Shown here: positions 10,551 through 21,400 of the stretch, one piece after another
Numbering within the stretch: the stretch's first letter is position 1
Layout of the letters: each line of letters opens with the position of its first letter
From: Tethya wilhelma
Lineage: Eukaryota; Porifera; Demospongiae; Tethyida; Tethyidae
Direction of reading: 5' to 3'
NCBI GenBank assembly: GCA_964030475.1
Contig: CAXIPT010000008.1
Location: forward strand, 1,243,634 to 1,307,633
Length of the DNA stretch: 64,000 nt
Made by a program: the position numbers and the translations under genes
Notes under the pieces: generated by a model
What the model was told of the DNA's origin: nothing
The model's database searches: none
What the model saw: the letters and a program-made list of their open reading frames with translations, nothing else

Positions 10551-12982
10551 TCAAAGTATTAACGCCAATGTTCTTACAACGAAAACTAACAAAATTGTCA
10601 ACAACAAGGAAAAATTTGATGCCAAACTTCTCCCTCTTGAAAATGCAGAGTCAGACGTTGTCATCGACTCTGTACTAATAAAGTCTATGCTTGTACTTGA
10701 ACTGTCTCTCGAGCTGACATCAGAACTTTGATCTGTTGTTGCAGCAGTCGAGCCCGAGCTTGTTGTTGACGACCGTGATGTAGGACTTATCGTCAAGGGA
10801 GCTGTTGTAGTGGTGGGCATACCAGAGACTGTAGTGGCTGTAGTGTAAAGTATGCCGATGTAAAGCATTTGGTTTTGATAGCATTGGGATAATGTGTGTG
10901 AAAGAATGCACTGAATCCTGTATAGAGCATACAGTGGTCCAGATGCTTTCATAAATGTGGTTTGGAGTGAATCACAAAAACTCGAGTGATTCACATAAAT
11001 CTTGAGTGATTCACAAAAACCTTGAGTGATTTTGAGTGAACGAACAAGGATGTCTATTTGACATGTGTACGTACAAATAAGCTAAGAAGCTAAGTAGCGA
11101 TCATGAGATGTTTATGAGTAGAGTAGCATAGCTGAGTGTAGCAAAGAACTAGTTTGTATTATGGGGGAGATGAGAAAGTTTTCTTAAGAGCAGGAAGAAC
11201 CAACATTTACTAGGCCTTTTACTTTGAGGTTTGATGGGGCTAAGAATTAATATGGAATTGCTCGTATCCACCTCCAGCTGTCTAATTCTCAAGTGTAGGG
11301 GAAAAAATCTGGTACACAACCCCATGAGGAATAGACGTATCACGTACCCTCGCTTATATGCACAAAGCTAGCTGTGGGAGGGTGCTTAGTTTTTACAAAG
11401 GGTGCTATATTCATTGTTGTTTTTTATGTTTAGATTTGTGTCTACAGCGGTTCAGAATCACATGAATAATGCATTGATTTGTTGTCCATATATGGTTAAG
11501 CCTCACTAAGTATTCCGGACATAAAGGGTATGAATATTATTGATAGCATATGTTGTAGGTCATTGAAAAGGAAATCATATTTCAAGAACCCAGAAGTGGT
11601 CTCAAAGCGTGCCTGTAGTAAGTCTGCATCGTAAACAAGTTAGACCCAACAAAACAAGCCACAAAGCAATTGATCTACAAGCCAGCTGCACCCCTAGGGG
11701 TTGATTCCAAAAAAAAAACCTTGTTCCACTTAACTGAGAGCTTTGTCACTGTGTGTGAACTTTGCTGCCAATAATGAGCCCAAAGGTGCTCACAATATTA
11801 ACTACATACACTGGTACACATGTCAGAGACTATGGGTGAAAAGACAACTATTTGTACAAGTACATTATTCACTTACTTGTCGGACAGTGTGAAAAGTCGA
11901 CAACAATGTTGGTATAATTGATGACACTAACAGGGTCCATTTGGTTGGCACCGTATCTTTGCATCTGTGTGAGTACAGAGAGAGAAGAAGAGAGACAAAA
12001 AATGTGTGTAACCCATCACTGAACAGTCGTCCAAGAATCGTCATCAAAAGCATTTGTTTTGTAAAATGACATGAAATTTGAAGCCCATCCTTAGTAACTT
12101 GGATGAGTGGTTGCTGTAGATGCATGTCGAGATTTGTCATTAGACACCAGTTTAATTTGTTGCAGTGCTGGGAAAGAGACCATGCACCGTAATACAACCA
12201 CGGATCATGTATAGTGTGAGCAGGCTTGTGGGAACACATTAGAATCTCAAAATACTTCATTTAAACATCCCAACACTGTATTTGAGTGCTTAAGAGGTAA
12301 TTGTAATAGAGCGCTAGCTATTTCAATCTCTTCTAGTGACGTAAGTGATTGGCGTAAGTATGAGACAAATTCCGAGGTTTTTTTTCTTTCTCAGGACACA
12401 CACAAACGCACTCACAACTCACTAGGACAGTATTTAATGCATGAGTTACTTAGCACAGACTTCAAAAGATCGTGCTTACTCTATTGTTTGGGTTATAGTA
12501 CACACACTGGAGGCCCATTTTAGTGAAGACTACTATGCAATATACACAGGTGTCCCCTTACACGAGACTAATGTGTAGACTAGATTCACAGTGACATACA
12601 CTTACAGCAAATCTGATTCTTTTATCTTCTTGAAGGTCAAAGGTGATGTTGATTCCACCAATTGTTATTGTATTGAAAATAAACGGTACCGTTGTATCAT
12701 TCCTCACCACTCCACTAAACAGCTGCCTTCTTCTGCCTCGTACTGGGTCATTATCACCAAGGAGTTGAACCAGCATAGCTGGGGTGTCACTTCCATTTGC
12801 ACAAGGCAGGATTGTCAGTACTGTAACGTGCACGAAAATTCTAAGGTCGTTGTTTGCAGTGTTGGTAATGCATTGGACTTTGGAACAGTTTGGCTGCAAG
12901 TTGCAATTCATTTCACTCCTGTTTGTATTTGCTACGAGTTCATTCAGACTATCACAAGATGGACTTTCAGTTTGGGAATCAA
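10551..12982 (-). CDS. 3' part of a Ser/Thr-rich, probably GPI-anchored surface protein
   Basis: Three exons join in frame on the minus strand: 12982-12606, 11964-11877 and 10837-10551. The first gives an extracellular segment with several Cys residues and N-glycosylation sites (NRS, NGS, NDT, NIT). The second gives a 29-residue piece containing VINYTNIVV. The last gives a mucin-like tract (SSTTSSGSTAATT and similar) and ends in a small-residue/hydrophobic tail, FSLLLTILLVFVVRTLALIL, followed by TGA at 10551-10553. A hydrophobic C-terminus with no cytoplasmic residues is typical of a GPI-attachment signal, but a tail-anchored or degraded end is possible. Upstream exons are not found; an N at 13035 and a dispersed repeat follow. 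The extracellular domain is not recognised. Confidence 0.55.
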
Positions 12983-13035
12983 CTGCATTGAATATGAAAG
13001 AGTAGTAATGATCATTATGAATACTATAGCACTAN

Positions 13036-13395
13036 CAGTCTTTCAGTGTCTCTTAAAATTTTTCCCAGCAGCTGCTCAGCTAAGTTCAAAAATGAGCTAC
13101 TGAGCATGCTCAGTTATGATCTGATATTCAAATGAATGCTCATAAGTATTCATAATTTAGCATAGATTGTGCTAAAATAGCACAAAACAGCACAATTGTG
13201 CTATTTTGGCTAATTCTCTCAGAAAATTGTGCTGTTTTGATGTGCTATTAGGCAAAAAATAATGATTTAACATAAAATTGTGCTGAATTTTGTTGTCAAT
13301 CAGCACAAAACATGCTAAATCAGGCTTTTTTGGCACAGTTTTGCTGATTTGACACAGTGATGGTAAGCAAAATAGCACTCTCCTTTTATGTGTGT
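13036..13395. repeat. Dispersed repeat rich in AGCACAAAA motifs, copy 1
   Basis: About 360 bp matching 45988-46348 in inverted orientation with few differences. It starts exactly at the N at 13035. The interior has many short palindromic units (gcacaattgtgc, gctaaaatagcac). A more diverged relative lies near 47870-48020. No coding content, so it is probably a non-autonomous element. Confidence 0.75.
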
Positions 13396-13811
13396 ACCAG
13401 GTCATGTGTGTTCTCCCTCTCATCATATTAAATAGTTAACAAACAGTAGTCGCGATTTCGGAGTATATAAGCTAAATTAATAGCTTTTTTAGGAACTTCA
13501 GATGGTTGCCAAACTTCATGCATGGCACTAGCTTGCATCTTGTACTATGTATAAGGCCATTGACGTGAATTCATACTGCTATCAGTGTGTGAATTAGGGT
13601 TTAGTGTGTAGTGGGAATCAGTATGATTCAATGATGGTGTAAGTTAATTTGCTAATGTCTTGTATGCTTTGTTACTTGGCTTCTGCATGATTCATTGTGC
13701 AACTTAAAGTTCTTTCAGTAGCTGTTTTGTATTTAAGTATAGCCAGTTTTTAGTGTGTATATATCTTTGAGCTAGATATATAACTCGGGATATCTAGTCA
13801 CAAAATTCATA
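13396..13811. other. 5' flank of the 7TM pseudogene copy
   Basis: AT-rich, no coding region. The last bases before the ATG (gtcacaaa) match the flanks of the other two 7TM copies, so homology begins just upstream of the start. Confidence 0.5.
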
Positions 13812-14651
13812 ATGGAAGACAATATTACTAATAGCAGTGTATTTAATGAAGTTCCTGCCTCAGTATAATTATATCGCAGCTGGAGTTGCTCGCATCATCT
13901 TGGTGATACTCCCTTGTGTTACTTTCGGTCCACCTCTGCTGGCTGTACTGGTCCCTCACTTCAACAAGTCCAAGGACCCCAACACACTGATGCTCATTTT
14001 CATTTGTGCTCTCTGTACCACAGCACCTTCCACCTACGGCCTACTCTTTGACATCAGTCTTATCACAAATCTACCAACCCTTGGAGGGTGTTTAAACGTT
14101 TTCACATCAAGATTATCCTGGACGTGTCAAATATTTGGTCACCTTACAATGTTGGTGGCTACAGCTTTCTTCTCAATCATACAGTACAATGCAATCAAAG
14201 GCTACAAGAGGAACATGCTCAAACTAACTACATTTATGATGATAGTTTCAGTTCTAATAGGAGTTACCACTGGATTACTTTCGATATTTGTTTTTGCTGT
14301 TTCCAGCCATGACTTTACTGGGGAGACTTTTCTAATCTGGGGTCCTCATTGTGGATATGAAGAAGATGGTCTAGGATCCAGGATTATTTTCATTATGGGT
14401 TTTTTCTTCATCTTCCTTCTTGTTTTTCCATCTGTCTTTACCGTCCTACTGTTCTCCACTCTCTCCTACAAGTATGTAAAGAAGAATACCATTGAAAATG
14501 GAAATGTGGTTAAATCCGTTCTTCTCATAATGATCTTAATCACCTTGTCTGTTGTGGGTTTCCGTCTCTTTCCCCTGGTGAGTCATGGTAGTGCTGGGTC
14601 ACTTGGAGACATCCCACCTGTCCTCCCTTGGAGCCTGTTCTACACAATTGA
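13812..14651 (+). pseudogene. Third copy of the intronless 7TM receptor gene, broken
   Basis: The ATG at 13812 and first codons match the intact copy at 40795-41775. Near 13859-13872 an insertion changes the frame and introduces a TAA, so the proper start is out of frame. From about 13870 the 7TM frame is open and very similar to the other copies (segments around [11 protein letters not shown] and [12 protein letters not shown]). Similarity ends at the N at 14652, within helix 7. It is either a truncated duplicate or a contig end, and no intact product is expected from this copy. Confidence 0.75.
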
Positions 14652-14652
14652 N

Positions 14653-14817
14653 TTTAGCTGTTATCTGCATTTTTTTCAGTTTTATAAGTCATCCTGATGA
14701 GTTCTGTCACATAGAACGAAAAGCTTCGATGCTAACTATAAAAACTGAATTTTGAAGTTAAATGCTATTGTAACAGTTATAAGGGAGCTAGCACACAGTT
14801 TCTCTTCGCATTATCCG
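14653..14817. other. Junction segment between 7TM copy and gene C
   Basis: It matches neither the 7TM copies nor gene B. Non-coding. It ends where the 1809-base inverted arm begins. Confidence 0.4.
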
Positions 14818-16626
14818 TACTAGTAGATGACTGTATGATCTTAGGCTGCCACATGTGTTTTGATTACAAATAGCAGGTGATTGATCAACACACTATTTTA
14901 TGTGCAGGCATAGCTACTGAGCTTGAAGATTATCGACCTTTGGATGTGAACTTGGTGTTTACTTCTGGGCAAAATGCAACTGGAAATAATAAACAATGTT
15001 TCTACGTCACCCTCCTTGACGACACAGTGCTGGAAGGAAATGAGACGTTTGAGGTTCAAATATCACCACTGCCTGAAGATGAGGACATTGTGAACATCAC
15101 AAACTCAATTATCACTGTTTTAATTCTGGAAGACACAGAAGATAGTGAGTTAAATCCAGAGTTTGACCATCATTTCACCTAGTTTCATTATACTTTATGC
15201 ACTCCCTCTCTTTGGTCTCCTCATACATACATTATTGTCTGTCTTTATATACTCCCACACAGATGTGAGGGTTGGCTTGACCAGCAGCAGGTTCACTGTT
15301 ACAGAGTCTGTAGACACAGCCATTGAGGTGTGTGCTGAGCTACAGGAAGGGACTCTGGAGAGAAATGTTACACTTTATGTTGATACTAGTAGCAGCAATG
15401 GTACGTATGTATGTATATGTATTGCAGGCTGATATGTTGAGATTTCATATCATGATGTGTGTATGTAATGCCATGATGACTTGCTTCCATTCTTTCTTTA
15501 GCTGTTGCTGGTGTTGATTTTCAGATCATTCCGCTATCCATTACCTTCACAGCTGGTCAGTTTGGATTTGATGGAATTGAGAGATGCTTCATGATTCAAA
15601 TCCTGGATGACGAAGTATGTGGATCTGGTTCATCTGATATCTTGTTATAGTTTCAGTTTCTATAACTGTACCTTTTGGTTGTTTATGAAAGGATACTGAA
15701 AACCGTGAGGTGTTTGATATCTTACTCAGACCAGAAGGTACTGATGTGGGAGCTGTCTTCATACCACCAATGAACAGCATGGTCACAGTCAATGTCATAG
15801 AAGACCCAAGTGATGGTATATTATGCATACAATTATGAATTCGTAGACAGCACATACTAGCTGACATTTCTGTGAGAATATACTCACTCTTTTGTAAAAT
15901 TTATGTGCAGAGGTACAGCTGACTCCTTCACCCTCAATAATAACAGTCATTGAAGGAAACAATGCTACATTTTGTATTGAAGTGAGTTTTGGTTCACTCC
16001 AGAGGGAAATTCAAGTCATGCTTAAGACAATCAGTGATGAGGGCACCTCAGGTGAATTAAGCATGACAAGCAGCTGTGTATTCAGCAAATAGATTTATAA
16101 AACTCTGTTTTTCTTCATGTTAGCCATACCTGGAGAAGATTTTGTTGATCTTGCAACCACTATTGTTGTCTTTTCTTCAAGTGAGCCTGTCTGTACAAAC
16201 ATTACCACCTTGAATGACGACATTTTGGAGGACTGTGAGGCCTTCTTTGTTGGTTTTGAGGTAGTTGCCAACTTTTCTGGCATAGCTGTTATCCCGAGAG
16301 ACTCAGACAAGGCTATCGTTATCATTGAAGATGATCTTTTTGACAGTGAGTATTAAAATAATGCTTGTATCTATGGTTCTCTTTCATTGGAGGTGCATAT
16401 GTCATGCATGTGTTTCCTTCCAATGCAGTGGCTTCAATTGGTTTCAATGAGTCACAACTAGAGATTGTGGAGGGAGATACTGCTATTGCAACTGAGGTGT
16501 GTGTCCAAGCTTCTAATGTCATGGAACGAGGAGTGACTGTGTATCTACAGCTAGACAACATCAACAGTGATGGTAGAATGTGTGCATGAAATGCATCAAA
16601 TTAAAGCTTGCTGCATACATATTGTC
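14818..16626. repeat. Inverted repeat arm 1 (1809 bp)
   Basis: Reads as the reverse complement of 18728-20536 over the same length with only scattered substitutions (for example ELEDY versus EFEDY); several exon translations are identical. The arms flank the 3' end of gene C and the tail of gene B. Confidence 0.9.
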
Positions 16627-16921
16627 TTTTTTTCCCTTTTTTTTTACTTTAAAGAAACTTGCTTGCCACATGATAACTAGCTAACTCTCTTTCTCTTTTC
16701 CAGCCACTCCTGGTTTGGATTATCAAGAAGTTCCAAGACAAGAGTTAACATTCAATCGAGATGTGACCTCCATTTGTACTCCTGTCTATATTCTTGATGA
16801 CAGCCTAGTGGAGGCTACAGAAAGTATCATCTTCATGCTGACACCAGCTCTTGAAGATTATGCTGTCGTGAACTTCAATTCTCCACAAGTCACTGTACAG
16901 ATCCTTGAGGATGGACTTGAT

Positions 16922-16957
<36 letters not shown>

Positions 16958-18187
16958 TGTGCTGTTTGTAAGAGCATTTGACTGATTTGAGTAAGAATTT
17001 TACGCTTTCCTAAATTTTATTATAATTTCTCTTCATCAAACAGAGGCTTCAGTTGGTTTGGTTCAAGAGTTGTACACAGTTCGGGAGAATTCTGGGTCAG
17101 TGGAGGTGTGTGCCGAGCTGATGAGTGGAGTCCTTGGCTCCACCCTCTTGCTTACTGTTGATACTCCTGTTGATGCACCTGTTGATGCTGACCAAGAGTT
17201 GGACATGCCAGGTAAACCACTCAAAAATAGTTGGCAGTACATAATTGTTCCTTGATAAACATACACAATTAAGGAAACAATTTTGTGATAGTGAAATGAG
17301 TCACTTTCATCTTCAAAGTATCTATATAGGTCAACAAGCAATGAAAGATTTAGATTACTCTGGTCTCCCTAGTACCATTGTGTTTGAATCTGGACAGACT
17401 ACTGGTGCTCACTCTTGTGTTAATATCACCATCGTTAGTGATAATGTCAAGGAGGAGAAGGAATATTTTGATGTCAATCTGGCTTCCAACCTGCCTGGAG
17501 TCAAAGTTCTCTCATCTAGGAGTACCATTGAGATTATCGACACAAGCTTAAGTGGAGGTCAGTCCACACTAATCAGACAGTAGTTAGAAATACATCTGTA
17601 GATATATGTTCTGAGATACTGGCTTCTACTTACGAGCTTTTAAAGCGTTTTGATCGAGTTGAAGCTTATAAGCTTTCTATAGCTGAAATCTAACCAGCCT
17701 ATATTATGTTTGTACATTCAACTGATAATGCAATCTAATCTTCTTCAGGAGCAGCAAGTATGGCAGCTCAATCAGCAAGAGTAGCAGTACCTGTTACTGT
17801 CATTGTAGTCCTGGTCATCGTTCTGATCATCTCGGTGCTAGCTGTAGTCCTGGTCATCGTTCTGATCATCTCGGTGCTAGCTGTAGTCCTCTACTTCACT
17901 CAAAGGAGAAGCAACGGAAAAAAACGTGAGTTACATGTACATTGAAGTCACGGTTGCATGCATGCATATACACTGCATAGTGTATAAAAACAACAAAGAT
18001 AATGCATTTTATCATAGTTTACTGTTGTTGTCTTCTCTGTATAGGCCGGGAAGGGGTTTCATTTGCTAATGCAGCTACTGAGATGACGCCAGTTTCCCCT
18101 TCACCATCACCAGAACCCATTACTTATATGTCTGAACTGCCAGAGACACCTGGAACTCTTGCTGATGACTCAGTCACAAAACTGTGA
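14908..18187 (+). CDS. Calx-beta receptor gene C, 3' part (4.5 repeats, TM, tail)
   Basis: Exons: 14908-15144 (second half of a repeat); 15263-15400 with 15502-15614 and 15692-15815; 15911-16051/16124-16345; 16429-16572/16704-16922; 17044-17211/17330-17557; 17749-17925 (membrane); 18045-18187 (tail, TGA at 18185). Joined, they read 684 residues without a stop. Each repeat has the Calx-beta D-D-x-x-x-E-x-x-E-x-F core. One repeat has an extra phase-0 intron (15614/15692). The membrane exon contains a 39-base tandem duplication, giving an over-long hydrophobic run. The tail is Pro/Ser rich and ends SVTKL, a class I PDZ-ligand pattern. The 5' exons are missing beyond 14818; upstream lies a foreign segment and the N at 14652. 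Confidence 0.85.
16923..16956. repeat. (GT)n microsatellite forming a donor site
   Basis: The exon ends GATG and the GT repeat itself supplies the donor dinucleotide of the intron in gene C. Confidence 0.85.
17808..17885 (+). repeat. Perfect 39-bp tandem duplication in the TM coding exon
   Basis: Two adjacent identical 39-base units, each coding VLVIVLIISVLAV, lie in frame inside the gene C membrane helix. Confidence 0.95.
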
Positions 18188-18404
18188 GACACTATCAAGA
18201 AACGTATTAACTTATTTAATTAAGACTATCAAGACTCAAACAAGACTTATATATATGCGTTTACAGAAAAAACACTATAATTGTAGCACTAGTTCTACTT
18301 AGGAAGTAACACAATTTCGACAGTTACTGATAATATAACTAAAGCAAAAATCAATAATAGTAATGTTGTTTAGATTGTATGCAGTTCCTAACTGTGCAAC
18401 TTTG

Positions 18405-21400
18405 TCAGATACGGGTTACAGCAGTCCGTGAGAGCTCTGGCGAGTCTGTCATGTAACTTGGGAATCCGTACTGTGGGGTCATCATATCTTGGTTAATATG
18501 CAAAGAGTTCCTGAATGTAAGAGGCTCATCTGCAGAAACTATAATATTATATAGTGTATATACACATTAGAAATACCCCGTACACATGCTTCTAAATATC
18601 CAGGTTGTTTTCGTATGATTGTTATTACCTATTTGTTTTTTATCTTGAACCTTTCTCCGTCGGGCTAGGCAGATAATCAGTGCTGCACTGATGATGAATA
18701 TTATATTCAGAAGTAATGCTATCACTNGACAATATGTATGCAGCAAGCTTTAATTTGATGCATTTCATGCACACATTCTACCATCACTGTTGATGTTGTC
18801 TAGCTGTAGATACACAGTCACTCCTCGTTCCATGACATTAGAAGCTTGGACACACACCTCAGTTGCAATAGCAGTATCTCCCTCCACAATCTCTAGTTGT
18901 GACTCATTGAAACCAATTGAAGCCACTGCATTGGAAGGAAACACATGCATGACATATGCACCTCCAATGAAAGAGAACCATAGATACAAGCATTATTTTA
19001 ATACTCACTGTCAAAAAGATCATCTTCAATGATAACGATAGCCTTGTCTGAGTCTCTCGGGATAACAGCTATGCCAGAAAAGTTGGCAACTACCTCAAAA
19101 CCAACAAAGAAGGCCTCACAGTCCTCCAAAATGTCGTCATTCAAGGTGGTAATGTTTGTACAGACAGGCTCACTTGAAGAAAAGACAACAATAGTGGTTG
19201 CAAGATCAACAAAATCTTCTCCAGGTATGGCTAACATGAAGAAAAACAGAGTTTTATAAATCTATTTGCTGAATACACAGCTGCTTGTCATGCTTAATTC
19301 ACCTGAGGTGCCCTCATCACTGATTGTCTTAAGCATGACTTGAATTTCCCTCTGGAGTGAACCAAAACTCACTTCAATACAAAATGTAGCATTGTTTCCT
19401 TCAATGACTGTTATTATTGAGGGTGAAGGAGTCAGCTGTACCTCTGCACATAAATTTTACAAAAGAGTGAGTATATTCTCACAGAAATGTCAGCTAGTAT
19501 GTGCTGTCTACGAATTCATAATTGTATGCATAATATACCATCACTTGGGTCTTCTATGACATTGACTGTGACCATGCTGTTCATTGGTGGTATGAAGACA
19601 GCTCCCACATCAGTACCTTCTGGTCTGAGTAAGATATCAAACACCTCACGGTTTTCAGTATCCTTTCATAAACAACCAAAAGGTACAGTTATAGAAACTG
19701 AAACTATAACAAGATATCAGATGAACCAGATCCACATACTTCGTCATCCAGGATTTGAATCATGAAGCATCTCTCAATTCCATCAAATCCAAACTGACCA
19801 GCTGTGAAGGTAATGGATAGCGGAATGATCTGAAAATCAACACCAGCAACAGCTAAAGAAAGAATGGAAGCAAGTCATCATGGCATTACATACACACATC
19901 ATGATATGAAATCTCAACATATCAGCCTGCAATACATATACATACATACGTACCATTGCTGCTACTAGTATCAACATAAAGTGTAACATTTCTCTCCAGA
20001 GTCCCTTCCTGTAGCTCAGCACACACCTCAATGGCTGTGTCTACAGACTCTGTAACAGTGAACCTGCTGCTGGTCAAGCCAACCCTCACATCTGTGTGGG
20101 AGTATATAAAGACAGACAATAATGTATGTATGAGGAGACCAAAGAGAGGGAGTGCATAAAGTATAATGAAACTAGGTGAAATGATGGTCAAACTCTGGAT
20201 TTAACTCACTATCTTCTGTGTCTTCCAGAATTAAAACAGTGATAATTGAGTTTGTGATGTTCACAATGTCCTCATCTTCAGGCAGTGGTGATATTTGAAC
20301 CTCAAACGTCTCATTTCCTTCCAGCACTGTGTCGTCAAGGAGGGTGACGTAGAAACATTGTTTATTATTTCCAGTTGCATTTTGCCCAGAAGTAAACACC
20401 AAGTTCACATCCAAAGGTCGATAATCTTCAAACTCAGTAGCTATGCCTGTGCATAAAATAGTATATTGATCAGTCATGTGCTATTTGTGATTAAAACACA
20501 TGTGGCAGCCTAAGATCATACAGTCATCTACTAGTATTCTACCTGGTGAATAAGGTTCTGGCAAAGTCATAACTTGTAGTGTGAGATTTCGTTGCAGATT
20601 TCCCATCATCAGCTCGACGCATCCTCTCACTGTGCTCGTTCCAGTGCCACTGGTCCTTGACTGAATGCCACTCCCACTTCCATCACCATCATTAGGGTCA
20701 TTTAGTGACCTTTGATCTCTCCCACCACCCTCGGTGGTTACAATGTCCATAATGGTTGGCGATATCACCACATCTAAGAGCACAATAAACATAATTATTA
20801 GTCAAGTTCAAGCTGAAAGGATGCAGTACAGTGTCATACTGTGTAACCCTTGTATAGATAAGATGTATTTATGCATGTATTAACATTGAAGATTGTATAT
20901 GGCCCAACCTTTTCTATTGTTCTTATTATATCATTGTGTGTATGTATATAATTAACTTTTGTGGCCCTTACAAGTACAAGGCCCTACTTTTTTTAAAAGT
21001 CTCAAGACGGTTTAATGACTTACTTCTGTAGTTTTCACCATCTGATATAGAAATAATTGCTCTGTCTCTGCCAGGTAGAATTAGCACCTTGAAGAAGTCT
21101 TCTGGAGTTGGAAGCAAAGCCACTTCAAATGTCTCTTGAGACTCAACAAACACATCTTCGATAATCATGATAGGGGCACACACAGAATCCCCGCTTGACT
21201 GTCCAGCTGAGAATGTGAGTACCTCAGAAATTGGAGTGAAATCTAAGACAGGTGTAGCTGGATGATGGTGGTAAGTAATGAGTTTATTATGACACATACA
21301 TATTGTAGTGCAGTGTGACAGTCATCACTAACTACATATATAGTCACCTGTGGATGAGCCACTGAGTGGTGTTACCAAGGCTACCGTTGCATTACTGTTT

